DNA of 64,000 nt. Origin: Clonostachys chloroleuca. Lineage: Eukaryota > Ascomycota > Sordariomycetes > Hypocreales > Bionectriaceae. Location of the stretch: positions 30,814,001 through 30,878,000 of the forward strand of contig JBANAY010000003.1 of assembly GCA_037952775.1 (NCBI GenBank), given 5' to 3'. Of this stretch, positions 1-10,013 are shown piece after piece. The position numbers and the translations under genes were made by a program. Under the pieces are notes generated by a model. The model saw only the letters and a list, made by a program, of their open reading frames with translations. It searched no databases and was not told where the DNA came from. Numbering within the stretch: position 1 is the first letter of the stretch; each line of letters opens with the position of its first letter.

Positions 1-657
1 CAAGTTCCTCGTCAACATCGTATGCCCAGTCTTTGCCTTGCAAACGCCACACCCCGCTGCGTTTAGTCTTCTCGTCGTAATCAACTCCTGTGAAGTGATC
101 TTTACTCCACTTCATGGAGCTATATTTCTCCCCGCGGCCCGGAAAGTCATATTTGGTCCAGGCCTTGATTTTCGTTGGTCTGCCAATGCTTTTCGTGCGG
201 TCTACACGATACAATTAGACGAATAAAAACTTATCACCAAGGGAACCATGCCTTCTGGGTCAACTTTGACTGCTCGAACAGACTCGGTACTGTCGGCACC
301 CATCTTGTGGTTCAAAATCGCATCGAACAAAATGGAAACTCCATGCTTGTTTGCGGATTCTGATAGCTGGACAAGCTCTTGCTTATCACCATACTTAGTC
401 CGCTTAGTCCCGTGATGCTCAAACTCGCCTAGGTCATAAAGGTCATATGCATCATAACCTTCGCTTGTGGGCCTCATAGCTTTCGTCGCTGGAGGTATCC
501 AGATGCTGGTGATGCCCACCGACGCAAGATCTCGCATGGATCGAGAAAGGCGAATCCATTGCTGATGATCAGCAGGGATATACCATTCAAATCCCTGGAA
601 GATGGTTTGATTAAGAGATACTGAGTTGCCACCCAGGGCTGCTGATTCTCTCTCCAT
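1..657 (-). CDS. Alpha-amylase, GH13_5-like, intracellular type (5' part, runs off the window)
   Basis: The N-terminal part of a glycoside hydrolase family 13 alpha-amylase, which cleaves alpha-1,4-glucan. There is no signal peptide, and the segments FQGFEWYIPADHQQW, GITSIWIPPATKA, GYDAYDLYDLGEF and FDAILNHKMGAD match the cytosolic, bacterial-like GH13_5 group. In fungi, relatives of this group are linked to cell-wall alpha-glucan synthesis (family knowledge). The start ATG is at 655-657. Exon 1 is 252-657 and exon 2 runs from 201 past the left edge, continuing with KAWTKYDFPGRGEKYSSMKW and HFTGVDYDEKTKR. The only join that keeps frame is a 50-nt intron at 202-251 with a GC donor (AAG|GCATGG), a ctaat branch and a TAG acceptor. 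The catalytic domain beyond this is not visible. Confidence 0.9.
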
Positions 658-1478
658 GACGAGACTCCTAGGCTAAGACGCGATACTGATGTTTTCAAGT
701 CGAAATTCTTATTTCCCCAATATTGCGTCTTTTATTGACAATGGTGACGTCAGAAATGTGACGGAGGGTGAAAGTTACTCCAGCCAATAATATTATTGAT
801 TCCTAGGTAATAAAAGTTAATGCAGCTGTTCATTGGTTGTGGGTAAGACAGTAATACGTTTCACACGGTGCCTTGATCTATTGAAGGCAGATATCCATTT
901 AATGTCCGGCTAGGTGGCAACTAGCAAATACTTCTAATATATGTGTATCTACGCTGAGCCCTTGGCAACAAGGGACTTATGGTTGGATATATCTAACTAA
1001 AACATTGGCTACAACTAAGCTCTATCTTATAGAGGGTATCTCCTGGTCAAATCAAATTTGCGAGATTAAATTCGCCGGTTCAAGCAAAATAAATCAAAAT
1101 CGTTTTCAATGATATTCACCCTACTCTTTCAAATATAACGCAATAACCTCGGGGGTATTTGAGAGAAAAAGCCATCCCATTCTTTTTATAGATCGGAGGT
1201 CGGAGGTCAGATTCGACCGGGGAAGTATTTCAAAGACGCCTTGCGCCAAATATATTGTGGCTTGGTTTGCTCCGAAGTCGCTCATCCATTCATCGACAAG
1301 CGTTCTTGAGGAATACGAGAAGAACATAGTGAGATGTCCGCTGATCATCCTGGGTATACACGAGGATGAAGCCTCCTGTAAATCCCTATCCTCTTTCTCA
1401 TTACGAGGCGGAGCTTCCAAAATCCCCGCAAAGTCGAGATAGATGGGCAAAAACCAGCTATTTCCACCATCTATACTT
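658..1478. other. Intergenic, AT-rich
   Basis: Upstream region of the amylase. It holds a CCAAT box near 783 and AT-rich low-complexity sequence. No coding region could be supported on either strand. Confidence 0.5.
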
Positions 1479-2657
1479 CTACTCGGTTGTGATCGGAGGA
1501 ATGTGTGCTTCTGTCAGCTTTAGAGTCGCTTCTGTCCCCGTCCAGAAATCCAGAAAGTGATATTGCCATGTGAACCACCAAGCAATATCCTAGTAATAAG
1601 GTCAACATTATGCCAAGAGAGTCGTGCATGTGGAACTTGGGAATAGCATACCTGATAAAAATACTCCCATTTAAGGCCTTGTTTCGCCGCCACGGAGTTG
1701 TTGACAACTATATCCTCAACGTATGTCTTTTCGGATTCGTCGGATCTGCAACGACAAACGTGATGGATTCGAGAGCAGCCCCATTCTCCGCATGGTAAAG
1801 TGTCGAGGTTGTGCTCGCCGAAGCAGGATCCCACTGGCCAAGTATGTCTATGGAATCGTCCAGCCGATGAATCAGGAGTCCCCTGCACCGGTCGCCGAGT
1901 TTTTGTACCTAGAGAAGTTTCACTCGGAGGAGGTTTGCTTTGGATAGAAACGCGTACCCGGCCTCCAATTTCATGAATGACAGGCGATCGATATGCTCGA
2001 TCACAGAAACAGTCGCCACACGTTATATTGCTTTCTCTCCCAATGGCTCTTGCGGTCGTAGTGTGGCCCCTATGCTGTACTCTCCTACTTTTCTTGCGGT
2101 TGACCGGTCGATGAAGATGCTGGAGACGAAACCTGGGCTTATGTCCGTGAAGTTCGATAGGTGCCTCTCGCGTACCTAGAGCATTGAATTGGGCGCATAG
2201 AGCAAGGTACGACCTTTGGAGGTTACTGCCTATATGGTGCACTGTGAGAACACAAGAATAAATATTTAACTGTGCTGTGGGTGAAATAAATTCAACATGC
2301 CACCATGTATGGTCCTGCAAACAGAAAAGGGTCCTTTTCACCGCGGTAAATGAGATGAATGGAGCTTATCATCTCTCCAGGTTGAAGATAGAAGGCGACA
2401 GGGCAGCAGGTCACGGTACAAGTACTGCCTAGCATGCTAGCCGCCTGGTCATTAAGCTGTATCCCACATATTGCAAGAGCATCGCAGAAGAGTGTCAAGC
2501 TGTTGACATGGCCGTGGTGCAGGTCCAGCGGGAGAGTGTGCACAAGGCGGCGGAATGGATTACCACGCATGCCAGTTCTAAGGCAAGGAGTATCTTCTGT
2601 CGGCAGCAGGGTTTTGTTTTCCCACTTGGAACCCTTAAGACGGTAGATAAATCGCAT
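1479..2657 (-). pseudogene. Degraded or frameshifted DUF7600 / F-box-like protein
   Basis: Coding pieces lie in all three minus frames. They read VNSLTLFCDALAICGIQLND (about 2480-2540), GLLIHRLDDSIDILGQWDP (about 1830-1890) and, after a 62-nt gtatgc...ttactag intron, DIAWWFTWQYHFLDFW ending at stop 1479-1481. The GQWDP and AWWF signatures recall the C-terminal region of fungal F-box-associated DUF7600 proteins, of unknown function (recognition from memory, moderate certainty). A 49-nt gtacgc...tctag intron near 1900-1950 would remove one stop. The frame breaks at a four-T run on the + strand (1728-1731), where one more base would join ADPTNPK to YVEDIVVNN. The region between 1960 and 2290 could not be resolved into clean exons. 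It may be a pseudogene or a badly sequenced multi-exon gene; the ATG at 2657 is only a candidate start. Confidence 0.4.
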
Positions 2658-3077
2658 AAAACCGCGGTGTATAAGGATCTCAGCGGTCTTAAGCCTGGAA
2701 TCGGACTGTGCAACCTATAAGACGCCTGAGAGGGGATGCATCAACACATAATGGCCAAGCCAAACGCGTGAGCGGCATGTGTAATATAGAAAATAGAAAG
2801 GTACCGGAGAAAGTCGACAAGGGGGACGGATTGTATTTTCGATGTCGAAATCTTAAGTTATTATTCTGAATAACAGCTTAAGGTCAACGATTCAAAGGGT
2901 CGCAGGTATCATTAACAAAAGTATCAAAAGTTGCACGGTTTAGTCAATCTCAAAACATCCGCCTTTTTCCTTCAGAGTTCAATTCAACATCGCCAAATCT
3001 GATGCCAGACCTGCTAGCACGCAGTTTCGCAAAACTTCCTTCGCCTATTCTCCCACATCATCTCATCTAGAGATCAA
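2658..3077. other. Intergenic
   Basis: Lies downstream of the GH47 gene and upstream of the degraded gene. Nothing further is recognised. A weak open frame near 2658-2712 could hold an upstream exon of the degraded gene. Confidence 0.4.
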
Positions 3078-4904
3078 TTACCGTGTGACTCTGAGAGGGT
3101 GTGCTTCCGTATTGAACACATATTCGTCCAAGCTGATCAGACTTGGTTCAGAAAACGTCAGGTAAAAGTACTTGAGTGTCTCGCCGGTCCAGAACGACTC
3201 CATCGAGTTGGACTGGCTCGGCATCTTGCTGGGGTCGTTGATCTCCCAGACGGCCGTGTTGGCAAGCTTGGTCGCCGTCACCTTCTCGATGGCGTTGAAC
3301 ATGTTCCAGGCGGACTCGACGAGGTCCTGGCGGCCTGTCACCCTGTACAGCACCATGACGCTCTCGATGGCCTCGGGTCGGAGGATGTATCGCGTGTCGG
3401 GGATCCGGGTGAATCCCTTAGGTATGTGTCCTTCTGAGATGATGGCGTCGGCATCAGCGTCGGGGGATTCGACGCCCTTGTTATTGGCCTTGACCACTTC
3501 CTTCTTCCAGCGCCTCTCGTCCCATGGGCAGTTGGTATCCGAGTCGCAGGCAGCCATGAAGAAGAGCTCAGGCATGACGCCATGGGGGAAGGCTTTGTAG
3601 GTATACACACAACCGTCCGTTAGCTTCCCTGCAAGTTCAACGTCCTTTGGCCTGTTGAAGAGTTTGCCACCGATGGCAAGCATTCCACCCACAAAGCACA
3701 CTAGATGCTGGCCCTCATGGTCATTCACGATCGATTTCTTTCCGTTCTCGCCCTGAATCGTTTTCACAGGACCGGAGATGAGAATATCTTCATTTGTGGG
3801 CGTCATTGGTCGGAAGAAGTTGTACTTGGATGCGGTGTCAATCGCCTTCTCATACATGGCCTGGTAGACGGGAAGCCGGCCACCCGTCATGGCAGCCATC
3901 TTTGGCAGATATTCGTAGACCGAATCGGCCATGGCGCCCAGAGTGAAAGAGTTGCCAACGTTGAATACCCCGTCCTTGGTATTGACGACCAACGGCCACA
4001 TGCCAGGCAACTCGGTCGAATCCTGCTGAGCCGCGAACGTGTCAGTAATGCGTTGGGCCGCATCAAACCATTTATCGTCGCCGGTGATTTGCGACAGCCG
4101 TGTGAGCTCCATGCACAGACTTCCCACCTCGGCAACGAGGGTGCCAGAGCTGGCATCTTGCTTCTGGCCCTTGATGGCGGCGTGCAGGTCCCAGCGGGTG
4201 ATGGGCATGTGGTTGGGCGTGTCAAAGGCCTTGTAGATCATCTCACCCACCTGGGCCGCCTTGCGGAGCAGCCGGACGTCCTCGCTCATTTCGTAGGCAG
4301 ACAGGAAGCCACCTAGATAGCGGATCGTGGTCTCAAAGACGTTGATTTCGCGTAGGTCCGTGTGGGTGAAGTCAATATCGTCCACGGCAGCAACGGCCTC
4401 GGCAAACTCGTCGCGCAAGTCCATGATCCAGAGGGTGTCAAGCGAATCAACGAGGGTCGCAGCCCAGCCGCCAAAGGGGTTCTTGCGGCCGCCTGAAACG
4501 GGCTCAAGCTCATCGGCCATCCAGGCATGCTTCTTGTACGAGGTCCAGCATCGCAGGAAGGTCGCCTTGACGGCCTGCTGACGCTCGACGCGCTTCTGTC
4601 GCTGGGTCTGCGACTCGGCAGGGAAATTGGCCTGGATCTTCGGGAAGGTTTTGGGGGCCGTCCAGGTAGGGAACTTTTGTAGTTCGCCCACGGGATAATT
4701 GATCTTCACTTTCCTCCAGAAGTCATCTTGGTCTCGCCAAACGGCCTCATCGACCGGCCACTTTGTTTGCTGGGGCTGCTGCGTGCCATGTTGAGCAGCA
4801 AAAGAAGGGATGATCGCGTCGCGGGCGCCAGAGCTCCAGAGATAAAAAAGCCCGGCCAGAAAGAGAGCAGATACAAGAAGCGAGCGCTTGCTTCTGAACA
4901 CCAT
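3078..4904 (-). CDS. Class I alpha-1,2-mannosidase, GH47, type II membrane protein
   Basis: An uninterrupted 608-residue reading frame. It begins with a short basic cytosolic tail and one membrane anchor (RSLLVSALFLAGLFYLWSS, residues about 7-25), as in ER and Golgi class I mannosidases that trim alpha-1,2-mannose from N-glycans. GH47 blocks follow in order: CWTSYKKHAWMADEL, VDSLDTLWIMDL, TTIRYLGGFLSAYE, LRPEAIESVMVLYRVTG, ESFWTGETLKYFYLTFS and a terminal EYVFNTEAHPL. That last block carries the Thr that binds calcium in the family. Length fits the family (500-650). The start is the ATG just before the anchor. It could be a Golgi mannosidase or an Mns1-type ER enzyme; the sequence alone does not settle which. 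Confidence 0.95.
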   Translation of the reverse strand: MVFRSKRSLLVSALFLAGLFYLWSSGARDAIIPSFAAQHGTQQPQQTKWPVDEAVWRDQDDFWRKVKINYPVGELQKFPTWTAPKTFPKIQANFPAESQTQRQKRVERQQAVKATFLRCWTSYKKHAWMADELEPVSGGRKNPFGGWAATLVDSLDTLWIMDLRDEFAEAVAAVDDIDFTHTDLREINVFETTIRYLGGFLSAYEMSEDVRLLRKAAQVGEMIYKAFDTPNHMPITRWDLHAAIKGQKQDASSGTLVAEVGSLCMELTRLSQITGDDKWFDAAQRITDTFAAQQDSTELPGMWPLVVNTKDGVFNVGNSFTLGAMADSVYEYLPKMAAMTGGRLPVYQAMYEKAIDTASKYNFFRPMTPTNEDILISGPVKTIQGENGKKSIVNDHEGQHLVCFVGGMLAIGGKLFNRPKDVELAGKLTDGCVYTYKAFPHGVMPELFFMAACDSDTNCPWDERRWKKEVVKANNKGVESPDADADAIISEGHIPKGFTRIPDTRYILRPEAIESVMVLYRVTGRQDLVESAWNMFNAIEKVTATKLANTAVWEINDPSKMPSQSNSMESFWTGETLKYFYLTFSEPSLISLDEYVFNTEAHPLRVTR

Positions 4905-5522
4905 CTTTGCGAGATGGACGGGGATTGAAATTGATGGCTAGGGAGATGCAGAATGAAGAATGAAGGAAGCAAGATGAGAGACGCTGAAAGAGACCACTAA
5001 CATTTAGTGGAGGGGAAAAGCTACTCGCTGTAGCGGCCGTGAACAGTGACGACCAACAACCGCCGCATGCAGGAGGCAGATTTGAAGGGAGGCCAGTGTT
5101 ACATTCATGCATCAAACAGCCACTTAGACTGTCCCATTAGCGCCCGAAAAAAGCCCCAAAAAGCCGCTGGCGAATGGGAACTACGCTGGCGGGCCGGACA
5201 CACGAAATTAGAACAAAGACATGTTCAACCAACAGGCCGTATGAAGATGAGCTATTCACACTGTAACGTAGCCCAGTTCGCCATATACATGCACAGTGCG
5301 GCCCCAAGCATACAATCAGCCGTCCAATTTCGTTGAGCAATCGATTAGGGGGGCATGCCATTGTATCATCGCAGAGTGAATGGCATCTCTTTGCTTTACA
5401 TCATGCGTGTTGGGAAAGTATTCGAGCATTGATCGCCAAAGTCTTCCGGTGGGCGACTCCCGCAACCTCTTTGTCAGGCTCGGTTACTGGGACTGCCTGG
5501 TACCTGGAATAACTCCTCCCGA
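4905..5522. other. Divergent promoter region
   Basis: Sits between two divergent genes (GH47 on minus, Cys-rich membrane protein on plus) and presumably holds both promoters. Weak reading frames here look non-coding. Confidence 0.5.
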
Positions 5523-6517
5523 ATGGCCTTGTTCAGAGGCTGGCTCGTGCCGGTGGCCATCCTCGTTGCTCTTTTCCCCTCAAAATCAACCGCCGCGTGT
5601 TACTACCCCAGTGGAAAGCTAGCACCCAACGACGACACGCCCTGTCGAGATGACACTTCTAACTCTGTCTGCTGCGGTCAGGGCTACGCTTGTCTCTCTA
5701 ATGGAATTTGCCAGGCCACCGGATCTGAATTGCTAAAACCCGGGGCGACTGAGTTTGTTCGTGGCGGGTGTACCGACAAGACCTGGCGAAGCTCAAGCTG
5801 CCCTTCATTCTGTGTCGATACCAATGTCGATAACCTTGCTGGCGGAATGGGTATAGCCAAGTGTCCCAACACCTCCAAGGACATGTATTGGTGTATAAAC
5901 AAGAATCAAGGGTCTGTCAACTGCACCGAGCAACAGAATGTCCTGTTCTTTCCAGGTTAGCCACCCATATTCTCCCAGCTCTCTGTTTTCCCTCTAGTCT
6001 TCGACGAGTAGACGCAGCACGTACTGAAAGTAAATAAATAGGGACTCCCACTGTAATAACGACCATCGGTGTTTCTCCTTCCACAACAAGCCAAGTAACT
6101 TCAACAATCTCAACATCTAGCACCAAGCTGGATTCAACAGCGACGAGCACTTCGGCAACTACGACAAGCGAACCGAGAACGGGCGGTAACAGTGACGACA
6201 ATGATAAGGGTCCAATTATTGGCGGCGCAGTTGGAGGAGCGTTTGCTGTCTTACTTATCGGCTCGCTTGCAATCTGGCTGATATGGAGACATCGTAAGAG
6301 AAGAGCTCAGGTGATGCAGGAGCAGACCCATCAACTCCAAGAACAGACACCCAAGCCACCATATGAAACGCAGAATCCCACCGATATCCAGCCTCGTGGT
6401 CTCTACGAGGCCCCGACAGAATCCTGGACCTCATATTCCCAATCCACTGGTGCTTTGGCCGAAATAGCGGGAGCTCCAAGGCCACAGGAGATGCCTACTG
6501 CCTTTAATATGCGATGA
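5523..6517 (+). CDS. Cys-rich single-pass surface protein of unknown function
   Basis: Two exons (5523-5955 and 6042-6517, 86-nt GT-AG intron, phase 1) encode 302 residues. Layout: signal peptide (residues 1-25, VAILVALFPSKSTA); an ectodomain with about a dozen Cys beginning CYYPSGKLAPNDDTPC and CCGQGYACLSNGIC, a pattern common in uncharacterised ascomycete proteins; a Ser/Thr-rich stalk; one membrane helix (GPIIGGAVGGAFAVLLIGS onward) followed by a basic WRHRKRR stop-transfer; and a Gln/Pro-rich cytosolic tail ending FNMR. The plan resembles WSC-type wall sensors, but the Cys pattern is not WSC. Cell-surface sensing or wall contact is inferred only from this layout. Confidence 0.85.
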
Positions 6518-7027
6518 CAGAGGTATGAGATGATAGGGGAAGAAGATATGTCGAAGTGAGCTTGGTCAATCAAAATTTACGTCCTTTTGAGCAGATATTA
6601 TGCATTGCTCCAAGTCCAACTGTTGCTTGAGTTGATGCACCGTAATGTCTATGCAATTGTATTGCATCATCGAATTCGACATATCCACGTCCTACTATCA
6701 CTATCAGCGAGCGAACATTATCTAGTTTTAGTGAAATAGCACGGCTTAATGAAACGGCCCTATGGCAAAAGCGATTGACCGGCTGAGCGTGGCTGGAAAT
6801 GACCAAAATACAAATGAATGAGAGCCTAGCCCTTATGTCTAGTGGAAGATAAGCCAATCTAAGTTATCCATCAGTACCACACAAGGTTTATTGGCAATGC
6901 TTTCGAGTCAGAATACGTACGACTTTCCAAATGGTCATGCTTACTAGGTCGTTGCTATACCCGTCATCTGGCACGCAATATTTATGACTATCATGCCATG
7001 ATGAAGGAATTGGCCCTATTGGCATTT
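6518..7027. other. Intergenic between convergent genes
   Basis: A 510-base spacer between two converging genes. Nothing recognisable apart from AT-rich 3'-UTR-like sequence. Confidence 0.5.
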
Positions 7028-8569
7028 CTACCCACTCCACCACTTTTCAACATCGTTGCCCTCTATATAATCCAATAATTGTCTCATCTTCCCATCATAC
7101 TCAGCAAGCTCTCTTTCATAATCTTCATCAATATCACTCCCTTGTGGTGGTCGTGGTCGTTCAGGAAATCCCCCACCCTTCAGCCCACTGACGTGCAACC
7201 TGCACTTCCCACTGGCGATTCGAGATCCTGCTTTACGCCGGAGGATTTCGATCATCTCAGACCAATTACAGGAGGGTGATTTCAAAGATGAGATCCATAT
7301 GTCCTTACATCGAGGGCTAAGCATAGAGAGTATCTGCCCCAACTCGGTCTGGAGAATCGTATTATCTTCGATACGTAAGCTTCTAACGGTGGGCTCGACT
7401 GTCCTGAGCCAGCGCGCTCTCCGTCGCTCGCGGTTACAAACAGGCTGACCGCATCTTGTATCAACGGATTCCCAAGGCCATCCCGGGCCGGTTCGCACAT
7501 GTCGAAGGCTACGGCTAGAAAGCAAGGCCGAGGTGTACGCGCAAAAGTAACCCGGAGTACCGACTTCAACTACCCGTAGGAACTTAAATGCTCTTCTGAG
7601 TTCTGCCATTGAACGCTCAGGAGGGACGCCGGGCGGGAAGATGTGACAACATCTGTATATGGGACAGCTGAGCTTCAGGCTTTGAAGCCATCCGCCCGCT
7701 TGAGCTATGGCGATGGGTAGCTCTGTCAGAACGCGTGCTGGGAGCAACCCGTTTGTCTTGTCACCGTTCCAAGGAGGGGGCTGAATAAATGCGTCTGCGA
7801 GACCTGTGTCTCCCAGAAATAGACGATGATTCGTCAAGCTGTATCTTTTCTGGACATCATCCGTAAAGTGCAGAGCGATGGGCTGCCGAGCTCGACCTAG
7901 AGCAGCAGCCAACTGGCGAACAAAGGATCCGCTCATCAAGAGCTCAAATTGTTCCCAATGCTTCTCCTTGTAAAGTTCATGGGAGGAGCGGAAGAAATTA
8001 TACTGCGACGTGGAATTGACCGGACCGAGATATTGTCCAAAGTTTCCCAGTGTTTTTATCATACCCTCTCGCTTTTCCGCGGCCTGGAGTTCTTCATCCC
8101 GGCCGGGGCCATCTTCCGAAGAAACGGGCTTATTTTCTTCCTTCAACTGCATGCCGGGTTCAAAACATGCATTTTCCAGTTTCACTTCCCAGTGAAGGGA
8201 AAATTGCGAGCGACTGTAAGCTAAGAGTGCAGGCCGATAAGCGAGCGAGAGCCGTATGCCGCGAAGACCACTAGCGATTCGGGGATTTTTGAGAAGTCCT
8301 TTCGCGCGGTCTATAGACTCGTACGAGATTTCAAGATATAGGTATGGGCACAGGAGCGGCGATGCGAGGTTGCTGAAAGTGCGGCACACAAGACGCAAGT
8401 TTTGGATGGCCAGTAGCTGCGACGGCCGGGGTTCTGGGTCTCTATCATAACTTGAGAACCACTGTATATGATCTGGTATCTCCTCGCTTAATTTTTCGAA
8501 AGTCAATGCCCAAATCTCAGTTGGAAGCCGCAGCCGGGATGGGAGCGGAGGTGTTTTTTCCCCAGGCAT
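7028..8569 (-). CDS. F-box-like protein
   Basis: A single-exon frame of 513 residues. The N-terminus (SRLRLPTEIWALTFEKLSEE, then NLRLVCRTFSNLASPLLCPY) has the LP.EIW...L and LR.VCR.F..LA..LL pattern of a fungal F-box, which recruits SCF ubiquitin ligases through Skp1. The rest is a divergent leucine-rich region without a domain I can name, including a charged stretch near residues 145-175. Such proteins form large fast-evolving families in ascomycetes. The target is unknown. The start ATG (8567-8569) sits just ahead of the F-box as expected. Confidence 0.75.
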   Translation of the reverse strand: MPGEKTPPLPSRLRLPTEIWALTFEKLSEEIPDHIQWFSSYDRDPEPRPSQLLAIQNLRLVCRTFSNLASPLLCPYLYLEISYESIDRAKGLLKNPRIASGLRGIRLSLAYRPALLAYSRSQFSLHWEVKLENACFEPGMQLKEENKPVSSEDGPGRDEELQAAEKREGMIKTLGNFGQYLGPVNSTSQYNFFRSSHELYKEKHWEQFELLMSGSFVRQLAAALGRARQPIALHFTDDVQKRYSLTNHRLFLGDTGLADAFIQPPPWNGDKTNGLLPARVLTELPIAIAQAGGWLQSLKLSCPIYRCCHIFPPGVPPERSMAELRRAFKFLRVVEVGTPGYFCAYTSALLSSRSLRHVRTGPGWPWESVDTRCGQPVCNRERRRARWLRTVEPTVRSLRIEDNTILQTELGQILSMLSPRCKDIWISSLKSPSCNWSEMIEILRRKAGSRIASGKCRLHVSGLKGGGFPERPRPPQGSDIDEDYERELAEYDGKMRQLLDYIEGNDVEKWWSG

Positions 8570-10013
8570 ATCGGGCGTGATGGTCCAGAGCTAGTTCAGA
8601 GAACATAGGATGCAATTATCTAATCAGCAGAGTAAGAGTTCTTCTGTAGACTTTCTGTGTTTTCCCGTTGATTATGCTGTTGTGTCTTTTCTCGAAAGAC
8701 TGTGATTGTGAGTAAAAACGCAACGAGTGACTCATTTGCTTACTGCGTGGGGCTATACAGGGGCTTCCCCTCCCTCAAGAGCGAAATATGCAATATGAAG
8801 TGGCTATCTTGATGACCTAAATCCCCTCCCTCCATTCACCTATCTACCATCTATCACACTGTGCTCGCAGAGTTACCACTCATGGCAGCCATCAAGTGGT
8901 TTCTCAACGAGACCAAACACGAGATGGTATTTCTCCTTCGTACTACCCTATACAGCTGATGGCAAGAGCGGCGTTTCTGTCTAGCTAGTATGGCTATCTT
9001 GAAATAAAATACCTCTTTACCAAAGTAGATGGTTCCTTCACATTGGGCGTAGATGTGCCTATTCGAGTATCGGGGATTCTTAGTGCTCGATGATATTGCT
9101 GTCACTTCTTGTGCAGTAATTATCGAGATCATGACCCTAGATCGCATCAGGATTGAGGCAATTATGGGGAGTGCTCCCAACGGCCTTACCGTATGATCGG
9201 CAGATTAGAGGGACAATGGTAAGGTCCATCAAGTGCCGAAACTAGAGACCCAAACAGGAGTTCTTAATCAAAGGTGTCAAGGGGGGAAAACACAGCCCTA
9301 TCCTTCTCGCCACCTGTCCCCAGTTGCCTAGCAGGACTAAGGGCTCCAGCTGCAAAGTTGAAGGATGTCAATATTCCTGCACGATCGAGAGTTCTAGACT
9401 CCAGTTCGATCTGACAGGGGCCCGGCACCTAAAACTCCCACTCAAGGGGCTTGTGTGGGTCGAGATGTTCAGGCTCCTCCCCCTACCCGACTATAATTGC
9501 CATGATATAAGGCTAGATGACATGAGCATAGCTGTCCCCTAAGTACGTTTACAAGCACGGAAGTGTGAGTTTCTCCTAACCAGGGGCTTATTGTCGAATT
9601 CCAGGGAATGACACGCCAGCTGTTGAGCTATTCCTGGCTCTCAAGGGGCTTTTGTGATTGGGATTGCCACCCGTATATCAAAAGACCCCTCATTCTGTCT
9701 CGTGTGCTGACCAACCAGTGAGCGATTGATGATTGCTTAGAAGACAACCGATAGCCCATTAAAAAAAAGAAAAGACCCCAGACGAGCCTGAAGCACCTGG
9801 TCCCCTGCCTAGTGCTTACCTCGGCAGCGCTGGTCTGCGCCTGGGACTGGAAGTGATTGGCTGCTAGGAACAGTAGCCTCCAATTTCCTTGGTTAAGCAT
9901 ACTGGGGCAAAGTCGAGGCAAATATTTAGGCAGAGCGGTTCGCAATCGCCGCACAGTTGTGCGCGCTGGTTGTGTTTCTGATATTCTGCCTGAAGCATCT
10001 ACACTTGCCAGCT
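8570..10013. other. Intergenic, 1.4 kb
   Basis: Upstream of both the F-box gene (minus) and the multi-pass membrane protein (plus). Only short unsupported frames were seen, and there is an A-rich run near 9762. Confidence 0.5.
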
